The position numbers and the translations under genes are program-made. The notes beneath the pieces are model-generated. The model made no database searches and was not told the DNA's origin. It saw only the letters and a list, made by a program, of their open reading frames with translations. Positions 1 to 7,868 of a stretch of DNA of 27,035 nt are shown piece by piece. Numbering within the stretch: position 1 is the stretch's first letter; the number at the start of each line of letters is the position of its first letter. Source of the DNA: JACCUZ01 sp038246575 (GTDB lineage: Bacteria; Actinomycetota; Actinomycetes; JACCUZ01); contig JBBRVU010000037.1 in the NCBI GenBank assembly GCA_038246575.1, positions 1-27,035 of the forward strand. The letters run 5' to 3'.

Positions 1-2763
1 GGATACCGTGACCGCGTCGTCGTCGAGCTGGCCCAGAACGCCGCCGATGCCGCCGTCCGCGCCGCCGTGCCCGGCCGGCTGCTGCTGCGGCTCACCGACG
101 GCATCCTGACCGCCGCCAACACAGGCGCACCGCTCGACGCAGCCGGTGTCGAGTCGCTCTCAACTCTGCGGGCGTCGACCAAGCGCGACGGCAGCACGGC
201 CGGCCGATTCGGCGTCGGCTTCGCGTCGGTCCTGGCCGTCACCGACGCGCCGCGCATCGCCTCGGGCACCGGCGCCGTGCGCTGGGACGCGGCCATGGCG
301 CGGGCGATCGTCGAGCAGGTCCCCGAGCTGTGCGCCGAGCTCGATCGGCGGGACGGTCAGCTGCCGGTGCTGCGGCTGCCGTTCCCGTGGTCCGGTGCCG
401 GGCTCGACGGCTACGACTCCGTGGTCGAGCTGCCGCTGCGCGACGCCGCTGCCCGCGACCTCGCCGAGCAGCTGCTCGCGGAGGTCGACGACGCCCTGCT
501 GCTGGCCCTGCCCGGGTTGGCCGAGGTGCGGGTCGAGATCGGCGACCAAGGGCGCGTGGTCAGTGGCGCCGACCGCTGGCAGGTCGTGCGCCGGATCGGC
601 ACCCACTCAGCGAACCTGCTCGCCGATCGCCCGGTCGAGGAGCGGGACCGACCCGACTGGTCGATCACCTGGGCCCGGCCGCGCGCCGGCCAGCCGGTGC
701 CGGCGATGCTGCACGCGCCGACCGCGACCGACGAGCCGCTGGACCTCGCCGCCCTGCTGGTCGCGTCCTTCCCGTTGGACCCGACCCGTCGCCATGTCGC
801 GCCTGGTGCCCTCACCGATGCGCTGGTCACCGAGTCGGCCGCGGCGTACGTCGAGCTGGTGCTCGCGGTCGACGACCCGATCGAGCGGTACGCGATGGTG
901 CCCGGTCCGGTCGCGACCGGGCGTCTGGACGCGTCGCTGCGCCGGGCCGTGTCGGACGCGTTGCGTGAGAGTCGTTGGCTGCGGTCGGTCGACGGGGCGG
1001 CGGTGGCACCGCGGGATGCGGTCGCCGTCGCGGGCGCGCCGGAGCGACTGCTTGCCATCTGTGCGGACGTCGTCAGCGGGTTGGTGCCCGCGCACCCGGC
1101 ACTCGCGCTGCTCGGGGTGCGGCGGATGCAGCTGGTCGACCTCGTCGACGTGCTGGCCGAGGTCGACCGGCCGGTGGCCTGGTGGCACGACGTCTACGCG
1201 GCCCTGGCCACCGAGCCGCTGGACGCCGAGGCGCTCGGCGCGCTCCCGGTGCCGCTCGCGGACGGCCGTGTCGTGCGCGGACCGCGCGGCGCACTGCTCC
1301 CCGGTGACGGCCTGCCTGCCGAGGTCGCGGCGCTGGGCTTGCGGCTGGTGCATCCCGACGCCGCCCACCCGATGCTGCAGCGGCTCGGTGCCGAGAACGC
1401 GACCCCCCTCACCGTGCTGGCACGCCCCGAGGTGCGCGTGGCCGTCGAGGCGGCCTGGGACGAGGACGACCCCGACGAGGTCGCCGGAGCGATCCTCGGG
1501 CTGGTCGCCGCAGCCGGGGTCGGCGCGGGTGAGCTGCCGTGGCTGGCGGCCCTCGCGCTGCGCGACACCGACGGCGAGCTGACCCCGGCGGACGAGCTGG
1601 TCGTGCCCGGCTCGGCGCTGGCCGGCCTGGCCGACCCCGGGTCGGTCGGCGAGGTGCACCCGGACCTGGTCTCTCGATGGGGGGCATCGGTGCTCGCCGC
1701 TGTCGGAGTACTGGCCGATCCGACGGTCGCCGAGCTGCACGACTTCCAGCTCGACCCGGAGACAGCGGCAGCCGACGAGGAGCTGTCCGGCCTCGGTGAC
1801 TGGGTTGCCTCGCTGCAGCTGCGCGGACCGGCGTACGTGGCCGAGCTGCGCGGTGTCCGCGAGCTCGACGTGATCGCCGAGGACGCCTGGTGGCGGCTAC
1901 TGGCGCGGGTGGCCGGCGACCCGATCCTGCGGTCGGCCGTGCTGGACCCGGCGCTGCTCGACACCGCTGGCGGCGGCCGGACGCGCGCGACGTCGTACAC
2001 CGCCTGGTGGATCCGGGACCGGGGGCGGTTCGACGGCCGCCGGCCCAGCGACTGGGCGCTCCCCGAGGCGGGCCTGGACGGGCTGTACGACCGGTTGGAG
2101 CCGCCCGCCGACCTGCCGGTCGAGCTGCTCGCCGCGATCGGGGTCCGTACGTCGCTGGCGACCCTGCTCGCGGAGCCCGGCGGTCCCGATGACCTGCTCG
2201 ACCGGCTTGGCGACTCCCGGCGGTCGGTGCCGGAAGGTGTGCTGGCCGCCGCCTACTCGGCGCTCGCCGAGATCGGGCCGGACAGCGTTGGTGCGCCGAG
2301 CCGGGTGCGCGTCGCGGCGGGCCTGGTCGCTCCGGCCGAGCGCGTGGTGGTGATCGACGCGCCGCACCACCTGCAGCTCGCCTGGGCGGACCCGCCGCTG
2401 GTCGTGCCGCTCCCGATCGCGGCTGCCCTCGCCGACGTGCTCGACCTCGACGTCAGCTCGTCGCGACTGTCCTCCAACGTCGGCGGCGGCACCGAGCGGC
2501 CGGTGCCGGCGGAGGTCCGCGAGCTGCTGCCCGCTGCGCCGACGACCTGGTGGGAGCACGAAGAGCTCACGGTCGCGGACACCGAGGTGTCGTGGTGGGT
2601 GGACGACTCCGGCCGGGTGCACTCCTGCACCAGTGACGGCCTGGCCTGGGGGCTGTCCTGGGTCGGCGGCCGGTGGTCGCTGCGATGGGCGGTCGCCGCC
2701 GTGTTGACCGAGCCGGCCCGGCTGGCCGAGCTGCGCGCCGAGCTGCGCCTGGATCAGCCCTGA
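1..2763 (+). CDS. Sacsin-like GHKL ATPase-domain protein (5' end outside window)
   Basis: The reading frame is open from base 1, so the true start lies upstream; the GTG at 67 is internal. The first codons read ELAQNAADA, the N-box of GHKL (Hsp90/sacsin-type) ATPases, where Glu and Asn hold the catalytic water and Mg-ATP. About 50 residues further on RFGVGFASVL gives the glycine-rich lid motif. The remaining roughly 800 residues are Ala/Leu/Asp-rich without a motif I recognise. This matches the actinobacterial proteins named 'sacsin N-terminal ATP-binding-like domain'. It has no membrane segment or signal peptide and is presumably cytosolic; a chaperone-like ATPase role is an inference from the fold and no substrate is known. 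Its end overlaps the convergent DUF2530 gene by 10 bp. Confidence 0.85.
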   Translation, partial: GYRDRVVVELAQNAADAAVRAAVPGRLLLRLTDGILTAANTGAPLDAAGVESLSTLRASTKRDGSTAGRFGVGFASVLAVTDAPRIASGTGAVRWDAAMARAIVEQVPELCAELDRRDGQLPVLRLPFPWSGAGLDGYDSVVELPLRDAAARDLAEQLLAEVDDALLLALPGLAEVRVEIGDQGRVVSGADRWQVVRRIGTHSANLLADRPVEERDRPDWSITWARPRAGQPVPAMLHAPTATDEPLDLAALLVASFPLDPTRRHVAPGALTDALVTESAAAYVELVLAVDDPIERYAMVPGPVATGRLDASLRRAVSDALRESRWLRSVDGAAVAPRDAVAVAGAPERLLAICADVVSGLVPAHPALALLGVRRMQLVDLVDVLAEVDRPVAWWHDVYAALATEPLDAEALGALPVPLADGRVVRGPRGALLPGDGLPAEVAALGLRLVHPDAAHPMLQRLGAENATPLTVLARPEVRVAVEAAWDEDDPDEVAGAILGLVAAAGVGAGELPWLAALALRDTDGELTPADELVVPGSALAGLADPGSVGEVHPDLVSRWGASVLAAVGVLADPTVAELHDFQLDPETAAADEELSGLGDWVASLQLRGPAYVAELRGVRELDVIAEDAWWRLLARVAGDPILRSAVLDPALLDTAGGGRTRATSYTAWWIRDRGRFDGRRPSDWALPEAGLDGLYDRLEPPADLPVELLAAIGVRTSLATLLAEPGGPDDLLDRLGDSRRSVPEGVLAAAYSALAEIGPDSVGAPSRVRVAAGLVAPAERVVVIDAPHHLQLAWADPPLVVPLPIAAALADVLDLDVSSSRLSSNVGGGTERPVPAEVRELLPAAPTTWWEHEELTVADTEVSWWVDDSGRVHSCTSDGLAWGLSWVGGRWSLRWAVAAVLTEPARLAELRAELRLDQP

Positions 2764-2984
2764 GCCCGGCTGGCACGGCGGCGACGGACCTTGCGCACTC
2801 CGATGAGCCCGAGGAAGATGCCTGCGGCGCAGACCCAGATCCAGCTGTCGTGCTCCCAGGCGCCGGCCACCCGCAGCGCCAGCAGGAGGACCAGGGCAAT
2901 CACCCACAATGAGGTCCCGAGGGTGACCGCCGCGACGTCGTTGGTCTCGAGCGGTTCCGGATCCGGTCGGCGATTCGCGGTCAC
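2754..2984 (-). CDS. DUF2530 family small membrane protein
   Basis: A protein of about 76 residues with two predicted membrane helices (LGTSLWVIALVLLLALRV and SWIWVCAAGIFLGLIG), a short acidic/proline-rich N-terminus (PEPLETNDVAAVT) and a very basic tail (RKVRRRRASRAQG). This matches the actinobacterial DUF2530 family, whose function is unknown. I prefer the GTG at 2984 because AGGG (2995-2992) stands 7 nt upstream; the GTG at 2990 is an in-frame alternative adding two residues. It is divergent from the purine permease and convergent with the ATPase gene, overlapping it by 10 bp. The positive C-terminus should lie on the cytoplasmic side. Confidence 0.8.
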   Translation of the reverse strand: MTANRRPDPEPLETNDVAAVTLGTSLWVIALVLLLALRVAGAWEHDSWIWVCAAGIFLGLIGVRKVRRRRASRAQG

Positions 2985-3062
2985 ACCCACACCCTAGGTC
3001 TGGCACTCTGTGCCCGCGCGGCTGCGCGCGTCCCGTGTTCCGCTTGCTCCTGTGAGGTGGAG

Positions 3063-4568
3063 ATGTCCGGCTCGACGTCCACGACACGCGAAAGACAGAC
3101 ACCCGAGAGCGGCGACTCCGCGCTGGACCGCTACTTCCACATCACGGCGCGCGGATCCACGATGAGCCGCGAGATCCGCGGTGGCATCGTCACGTTCTTC
3201 ACCATGGCGTACATCGTGGTGCTGAACCCGCTGATCATCGGCACCGTCCCCGACGCGGACGGGAAGTTCCTCGGCGGTGGCGCCGCCCCGGACCTCGCCC
3301 TGGTGGCAGCCGCGACCGCTCTCATCGCGGGCATCCTGACGATCGGGATGGGGATCGTCGCGAACTTCCCGCTGGCGCTGGCGACCGGTCTGGGACTCAA
3401 CGCGTTCGTCGCGTTCTCGCTGGCCAGCCAGATGAGCTGGGCCGACGCGATGGGCCTGGTCGTCATCGAAGGCCTGATCATCCTGGTGCTGGTGCTGACC
3501 GGGTTCCGCAAGGCGGTGTTCAACGCGATCCCGACGGCGCTCAAGACCGCGATCAGCGTCGGCATCGGCCTGTTCATCGCGTTCATCGGGCTCGTCGACG
3601 CCGGCATCGTGCGGCGCAACCCCGACGCGGCCGGCACGCCGGTGCCGGTCGGGTTCGGCGTCGGTGGGGAGCTGCGAGGCTGGCCGACGCTGGTGTTCGT
3701 CCTCGGGCTGATCGCGATCATCATCATGCTCGTCCGCCGGGTGAAGGGCGCGATCCTCATCGGGATCATCGGCGCGACCGTCCTGGCGGTGGTGATCGAG
3801 TCGATCGCCAAGATCGGGCCCAGCTTCATCTCGCCCACTGAGTCGAACCCCAACGGCTGGGGACTGAACGTCCCGAAGCTGCCGGACTCCTACGTGGACA
3901 CCCCGGACTTCAGCCTGCTCGGCAACTTCAGCCTGCTCGGGTCGTGGGAGCGGGTCGGGTTCGTCGCGGCAGCGCTGTTCGTCTTCACCCTGCTGCTGGC
4001 CGACTTCTTCGACACGATGGGGACGATGACGGCAATCGGCGCCGAGGCTGGTCTGCTCGACGAGGACGGCACGCCGGTCAACGCCCAGCGCATCCTCATC
4101 GTCGACTCGATCGGCGCGGCTGCTGGTGGTGCCGCTGGTGTCTCGAGCAACACGTCCTACATCGAGTCGGCATCAGGTGTCGGTGAAGGCGCACGGACCG
4201 GGCTGGCCAGCGTGGTCACCGGGGTGCTGTTCCTGTTCGCCACGTTCCTGGCGCCGATCGTCGCGATCATTCCCTACGAGGCCGCGACGCCAGCACTGGT
4301 GGTCGTCGGCTTCCTGATGATGATGCAGGTCCGGTCGATCGACTGGGAGGACGTCGAGATCGCGTTGCCGGCGTTCCTCACCATCATCCTGATGCCGTTC
4401 GCCTTCTCGATCACGGTCGGCATCGGGGCCGGTTTCGTCTCGTACGTCGTGATCAAGGCGGTGCGCGGCAAGGCTGGGCAGATCCACCCGCTGCTGTGGC
4501 TGGTGTCGGTCCTGTTCGTCCTCTACTTCGCCATCAACCCGATCGAGCAGCTCCTCGGCGTCAAGTAG
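3063..4568 (+). CDS. NCS2 family purine (hypoxanthine/guanine/adenine-type) permease
   Basis: A 501-residue polytopic membrane protein. Near the N-terminus STMSREIRGGIVTFFTMAYI followed by VVLNP is the signature of AzgA-like NCS2 permeases. Further family features are LATGLGLNAFVAF, the central DFFDTMGTMTAIG segment and SSNTSYIESASGVGEGARTG, which carry the conserved acidic and polar substrate-site residues. About 12-14 membrane helices can be counted. The likely role is proton-coupled uptake of purine bases; the exact base cannot be read from sequence. ATG at 3063 is chosen because GAGG (3054-3057) stands 5 nt before it; the GTG at 3057 is a less likely alternative. No purine riboswitch fits in the short leader. 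The gene stands alone. Confidence 0.9.
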   Translation: MSGSTSTTRERQTPESGDSALDRYFHITARGSTMSREIRGGIVTFFTMAYIVVLNPLIIGTVPDADGKFLGGGAAPDLALVAAATALIAGILTIGMGIVANFPLALATGLGLNAFVAFSLASQMSWADAMGLVVIEGLIILVLVLTGFRKAVFNAIPTALKTAISVGIGLFIAFIGLVDAGIVRRNPDAAGTPVPVGFGVGGELRGWPTLVFVLGLIAIIIMLVRRVKGAILIGIIGATVLAVVIESIAKIGPSFISPTESNPNGWGLNVPKLPDSYVDTPDFSLLGNFSLLGSWERVGFVAAALFVFTLLLADFFDTMGTMTAIGAEAGLLDEDGTPVNAQRILIVDSIGAAAGGAAGVSSNTSYIESASGVGEGARTGLASVVTGVLFLFATFLAPIVAIIPYEAATPALVVVGFLMMMQVRSIDWEDVEIALPAFLTIILMPFAFSITVGIGAGFVSYVVIKAVRGKAGQIHPLLWLVSVLFVLYFAINPIEQLLGVK

Positions 4569-4638
4569 CCCCCCGCCCCCTCCTCGCCCCTCCCGCCAAA
4601 CCACACCTCCCGAGTTCGACCACGTTTGGCAGGCCGGA

Positions 4639-4676
4639 GATCGCTTCAGCAGGTGTGTACGCCTGCTGAAGCGATC
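4639..4676. repeat. 15-bp perfect inverted repeat (strong stem-loop)
   Basis: GATCGCTTCAGCAGG (4639-4653) is exactly mirrored at 4662-4676 around an 8-nt loop. It lies 71 bp after the permease stop. No T-run follows, so it is not a canonical intrinsic terminator, although it could end or protect transcripts. Together with the flanking GCCAAAC/GTTTGGC pair it resembles a dispersed palindromic element; copy number in the genome is unknown. Confidence 0.75.
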
Positions 4677-4781
4677 ACTCGCCTGCTGTACGTGGTCGAC
4701 GGCGGGTTGCGGGGGCGCGACGGCGGAGGCACGGGGTGGCGGGTTGCTGGGGGAGGAAACGGGGCAAGGGGGAAGGGCCAG

Positions 4782-4889
4782 GCGCTGCCGAACCGCTCGG
4801 CACTGCCGAACCGCTCGGCACTGCCGAACCGCTCGGCACTGCCGAACCGCTCGGCGCTGCCGACCCGCTCTGTTCTGCTGAACCGCTTG
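4782..4889. repeat. Six tandem 18-bp palindromic units
   Basis: The unit GCACTGCCGAACCGCTCG occurs four times almost identically (4782-4799, 4800-4817, 4818-4835, 4836-4853; the first has GCG for GCA), then twice in degenerate form (4854-4871, 4872-4889). Each junction creates TGCCGA-(5 nt)-TCGGCA, a 6-bp hairpin, so the array is a series of small stem-loops. It ends 37 bp before the peroxiredoxin-like start and may lie in its leader. Confidence 0.85.
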
Positions 4890-4926
4890 ACCCCGTGCAT
4901 CCCTCAGGCAAAGGACGTCCGTCACC

Positions 4927-5439
4927 ATGCTGCGTACTCGTGAGCCCGCCCCCGCGCTCGACCTGCCCCTCGTCGCCGGCGGCCGGTGGAACCTGGCCGA
5001 GCAGCAGCCGGAGACCTTCACCCTGGTCGTCTTCTACCGCGGGATGCACTGCCCCAAGTGTCACGACCAGCTCAGCGAGCTCGACCAGAAGCTCGACGCT
5101 CTCGCCGAGGTCGGTGTCACCAGCGTGGTCGCGGTCAGTGGAGACAGCGAGGAGCGAGCCGCGACGACCGTGCAGGACTGGGGCCTTGACCGGCTCGCGG
5201 TCGGCCACGGTCTGACCATGGCGCAAGCCCGCGAGTGGGGGCTGTTCGTCTCCAAGGGAGTCAAGGAGCCTGAGCCTGACGAGTTCAACGAGCCGGGGAT
5301 GTTCCTCATCAGGAGCGACGGCACCGTCTACTCCGCGCACATCCAGTCGATGCCGTTCGCCCGGCCGCACCTGGACAACCTGGTCAACGCGATCCGATTC
5401 ATCAACGACAACGACTACCCGGCCCGCGGCGAGGCCTGA
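4927..5439 (+). CDS. Peroxiredoxin-like (AhpC/TSA fold) protein with CPKC motif
   Basis: A 170-residue cytosolic protein of the thioredoxin fold. VVFYRGMHCPKCHDQL places a CxxC pair (C42, C45) at the end of the first core beta strand, where peroxiredoxin-like proteins carry their redox centre. VVAVSGDSEERAATT, then GMFLIRSDGTVYSAHIQS, complete the AhpC/TSA pattern. It is a thiol peroxidase or disulfide reductase candidate; substrate unknown. The CxxC pair differs from the TPxC active site of classical Prx, so peroxidase activity is not assured. ATG at 4927 follows AAGGA at a rather long 11-nt spacing. It is convergent, 7 bp apart, with the selenoprotein gene, whose U-L-P-C motif aligns with this C-P-K-C. 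Confidence 0.85.
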   Translation: MLRTREPAPALDLPLVAGGRWNLAEQQPETFTLVVFYRGMHCPKCHDQLSELDQKLDALAEVGVTSVVAVSGDSEERAATTVQDWGLDRLAVGHGLTMAQAREWGLFVSKGVKEPEPDEFNEPGMFLIRSDGTVYSAHIQSMPFARPHLDNLVNAIRFINDNDYPARGEA

Positions 5440-5446
5440 GCCGCGC

Positions 5447-5998
5447 TCACCTGTCGGCGGCGAGCGCCGTCGCGGCCGCCAGGACCTCGGCCGGGTCGAC
5501 CCGGTCGTCCGGGCTGCGCGGGCGCCAGATGCGCGTCACCACCCCGTCGACGACCACGGCGTCGGCGCCGAGCTGGCGAGTGTCCTCGCCCGATCCGCGC
5601 AGGACGACGGACCGCTTCGGCCGCAGCAGCTCCCGGGCGTAGGTCAGCAGCGTCCCCGGTGAGTAGACGCGCCACAGCGGTGCTCGTTTCACCTGCAGCA
5701 GTGCATACAGCGCGCGTGGCTCGTCTGCCAGCACCCTGCCCGGCCAGCGCAGGTGCCGGGCAAGCGCGGCCTGCCGCTCCGGCGGGCTGAACCCGACAAA
5801 GACCAGACCGACCCGCGGGTCGTCGTGCTGCTCGTGCACCTGGACCAGGTGCTGTTGGCAGGGCAGTCAATGCCGGTGCCGCATGAGCACCATGACATGC
5901 ACGCCGGCGAGCCCGCCGAGGTCGACGGGCTCCCGGGTCGCGGCGTCCTCGACGGCCGTTCCCCCGAGCGGCACGGACACGACCTCGAATCGAGCCAC
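5447..5998 (-). CDS. SelL-related redox selenoprotein (TGA read as selenocysteine at codon 44)
   Basis: From GTG 5998 the frame reads 43 sense codons, one TGA (5867-5869), then 139 codons to a final TGA at 5447: 183 residues. AGGAG (6009-6005) lies 6 nt before GTG, and the start is 2 nt after the ABC ATPase stop. Around the TGA the protein reads VMVLMRHRH-U-LPCQQHLV, a UxxC redox motif (U44, C47) at the end of a beta strand. Downstream, VGLVFVGFSPPERQAAL, LADEPRALYALL, RAPLWRVYSP and DTRQLGADAVVVDGV fit the peroxiredoxin-like/SelL-related family. A SECIS-like hairpin follows the TGA. It is probably a thiol-disulfide or peroxide-active redox protein. The alternative is a pseudogene or read error (TGC to TGA). 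Conventional annotation would keep only the part after the TGA (start near 5839) and lose the active site. Confidence 0.8.
5836..5852 (-). promoter_or_regulatory. Putative bacterial SECIS element
   Basis: On the mRNA strand GCACCUG (5852-5846) pairs perfectly with CAGGUGC (5842-5836) around the loop GUC (5845-5843). The loop starts with G, and 21 nt separate the UGA from it. Established bacterial SECIS rules are a short stem, a small loop with G among its first two bases, and about 16-37 nt from UGA to loop; all are met. Such a hairpin recruits SelB with selenocysteyl-tRNA. Confidence 0.7.
5867..5869 (-). other. In-frame TGA, proposed selenocysteine codon
   Basis: This TGA is codon 44 of the gene starting at 5998. 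It is the only stop between the ribosome-binding site and the final stop. It lies where the neighbouring peroxiredoxin-like protein has the first Cys of CxxC: H-U-L-P-C here against H-C-P-K-C there. Confidence 0.75.
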
Positions 5999-6000
5999 GG

Positions 6001-7077
6001 CTATCTCCTGTCTGTGTCGGGTGCGGGGACGACTCTGCACGACGCCGGGGGGAGCTGCACCGACACGAGGGCGCCGACCGGGACCTCGACACCGGCCCCG
6101 GCGGTCAGCTCCAGCTCGATGTCGCCGACCGCGACCGTGACGGCGATGTGCGTTCCCCGGTACTCGGCCGCGGTCACGCGGCCCTGCACGGTGTTGCGCC
6201 CGGTGCCCTCGACGAGCCGCAGGGCCTCCTGCCGGACGACCAGCACCGCCGGACCGGCCGGGTGCTCCTCGGCGAGCACCAGCCGGCCGAGGGCGCAGTC
6301 GAACATCGCCCCGTGCACCGTTCCCGACACGGTGTTCCCGGCGCCGAAGAAGCGTGCGGCCGACAGGGTCGCTGGCCGTTCGAAGAACTCGCGCGGCTCT
6401 GCATGCTGCTCGATGCGACCGTCGATCATCAGGGCGATGCGGTCTGCCAGCTCGACCGCTTCCTCCTGGTCGTGGGTCACGAAGACGGTCGTGACGTCGA
6501 GCTCGTCGTGCGCCAGCCGGACGAGGGCGCGCATCTCACCGCGCAGGTTGGCGTCCAGCTGGGAGAACGGCTCGTCGAGCAGCAGCACGCGCGGCTCGGG
6601 CACCAGCGCGCGGGCGAGCGCGACTCGCTGCTCCTGACCACCGGAGAGCTCGTGGACCCGCCGCGACTCGAAGCCGGGCAGCTGCACCAGCTCCAGCATG
6701 TCGCTGACCCGCCGGTCCCGGTCGCGCCGCGGCACCCGCCGCATCCGCAGCCCGAACGCGACGTTCTCGGCAACCGTCAGGTGGGGGAACAGCAGCGGCT
6801 TCTGGAACACCATGCCCACCGGTCGCCGCTCGGCCGGCACCCCCAGCACCGACTGTCCGTCGAAGGTCACGTCGCCGCTGTCCGGGTCGAGCAGGCCGGC
6901 GATCATCTTCAGCGTCGTGGTCTTGCCGCACCCGCTGGGTCCGACGATCGCGGTCAGGGCCTGTGCGGCCAGCACCAGGTCGACGTCGTGCACGACTGCG
7001 GACTCGGCCCGCGAATAGGTCTTGCTCACGTCGGTCAGCGCCACTGCCGCGGCCTGGGGTGCAGGGGCGCCGCTCAC
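6001..7077 (-). CDS. ABC transporter ATP-binding protein (YnjD/PotA-like)
   Basis: A 358-residue ABC ATPase with all core motifs: Walker A GPSGCGKT (46-53), Q-loop FQK (91-93), signature LSGGQ (144-148), Walker B VLLLDEP (164-170) and switch His in VFVTHDQEE (about 202). The C-terminal third (GNTVSGTVHGAMFDC onward) looks like the TOBE-type regulatory domain of polyamine/iron/sulfate-type importers. GTG 7077 is chosen because it overlaps the permease stop by 4 bp (GTGA), signalling translational coupling; longer frames reaching 7284 would run over the permease. It energises the importer formed with the two permeases and the lipoprotein. Its stop is 2 nt from the selenoprotein start, so the redox gene is part of the same transcript. 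Confidence 0.9.
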   Translation of the reverse strand: MSGAPAPQAAAVALTDVSKTYSRAESAVVHDVDLVLAAQALTAIVGPSGCGKTTTLKMIAGLLDPDSGDVTFDGQSVLGVPAERRPVGMVFQKPLLFPHLTVAENVAFGLRMRRVPRRDRDRRVSDMLELVQLPGFESRRVHELSGGQEQRVALARALVPEPRVLLLDEPFSQLDANLRGEMRALVRLAHDELDVTTVFVTHDQEEAVELADRIALMIDGRIEQHAEPREFFERPATLSAARFFGAGNTVSGTVHGAMFDCALGRLVLAEEHPAGPAVLVVRQEALRLVEGTGRNTVQGRVTAAEYRGTHIAVTVAVGDIELELTAGAGVEVPVGALVSVQLPPASCRVVPAPDTDRR

Positions 7078-7868
7078 AGTCGGCCCACCCCCACCACTCC
7101 TCCGGACCGCGCGCCGAGGTGGCGCGAGATGGCGGCAACGATAAGCAACGGCGGGGTCACCAGCAACAGGGCGACCGCGGCGGCCTGGGTCAGGTCGGAT
7201 CCTCGGGCGTACGCGAAGAGCAACAGGGGCAGCGTCTTCACCGTGCCACCACCGACCAGCAGGGTGAGCACGTACTCGCTCCACGAGATGAGGAACGCGA
7301 AGAATGCGGACACCAGCAGGGCGGGGCGCAGCACCGGCACGGTCACCGCGAAGAACGCCCGCAGCGGCCCCGCGCCGAGCACCCGTGCCTGCTGCTCGTA
7401 GGTCGCGTCGTAGTTCGCGAACGCTCCGGCCATCACGAGGGTGACGTAGGGAACGGTGGGGATCAGCTGCACGAGCACGACGCCGGGCACCGTGTCGGCC
7501 AGGCCGTAGCGGATGAACAGCACCTGCGTCCCGAGGACCACGGCCAGCCCGGGCACGATGGCCGGGGCGAGGAGCACGTACTGCACCAGGCGCTTGCCGC
7601 GGAACGTGTACAGGCCCAGTGCGCGGCCGGCCGGGGTCCCGACGGCCAGCGCTGCGATTGTCACCAGGGCGCCGATGGTCAGCGAGGTCACCAGGCCGGG
7701 CAGCACGTCGGAACCGGGGTCGACGAGCAGTCGCAGACCCCGCAGGGTCCCTTCCTGGGGGGCCAGCGAGGGGTAACGCCAGCGCGCGCTGACCGACCAG
7801 ACAAGCAGCGGCACCAGCGGGACGAGCACGCCGAGCACGATGAGGCTGTTGCCGACCGCCCGCTTCAC
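7074..7868 (-). CDS. ABC transporter permease, PotC-like (second subunit)
   Basis: A 264-residue inner-membrane protein with about six helices. The cytoplasmic coupling (EAA-type) loop reads YEQQARVLGAGPLRAF followed by FAVTVPVLRPAL. SLTIGALVTIAALAVGTPAGRAL and LLLAPAIVPGLAVVLG are typical of binding-protein-dependent permeases of the spermidine/iron class. ATG 7868 overlaps the preceding permease stop by 4 bp (ATGA), and its own stop overlaps the ATPase start. In E. coli the equivalent YnjC is a single fused protein; here the two halves are separate genes. The substrate cannot be read from the sequence. Confidence 0.88.
   Translation of the reverse strand: MKRAVGNSLIVLGVLVPLVPLLVWSVSARWRYPSLAPQEGTLRGLRLLVDPGSDVLPGLVTSLTIGALVTIAALAVGTPAGRALGLYTFRGKRLVQYVLLAPAIVPGLAVVLGTQVLFIRYGLADTVPGVVLVQLIPTVPYVTLVMAGAFANYDATYEQQARVLGAGPLRAFFAVTVPVLRPALLVSAFFAFLISWSEYVLTLLVGGGTVKTLPLLLFAYARGSDLTQAAAVALLLVTPPLLIVAAISRHLGARSGGVVGVGRL

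Larger units (their letters stand above)
4569..4926. other. 358-bp intergenic region with palindromic repeat elements
   Basis: No convincing gene is seen here. After a C-rich run, GCCAAAC (4595-4601) is mirrored by GTTTGGC (4624-4630). This is followed by a 15-bp perfect inverted repeat and then six tandem 18-bp units, listed separately. Open frames crossing the repeats exist on both strands only because 18 is a multiple of three and the repeat lacks stop codons. The last 37 bp hold AAGGA (4911-4915), a ribosome-binding site for the peroxiredoxin-like gene. Confidence 0.7.

Noticed and set aside
3001..3030. CIRCE-like GGCACTC half-site and CGCGCG hairpin before the purine permease
   Set aside because: No second CIRCE half at the required spacing; the hairpin is simple CG alternation in GC-rich DNA.
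4782..4889. CRISPR-like array
   Set aside because: The units are head-to-tail with no spacers, and no cas gene is nearby.
4626..4943. Possible repeat protein with LPNRSA hexapeptides
   Set aside because: The frame is open only because the 18-bp repeat has no stops. Both strands are open over it, no Shine-Dalgarno is present, and it overlaps the peroxiredoxin-like start.
5867..5869. Nonsense mutation or sequencing error making a pseudogene
   Set aside because: Not excluded, but disfavoured: both flanks are intact, the TGA sits exactly at the redox position before LPC, and a SECIS-like stem at correct spacing is unlikely by chance.
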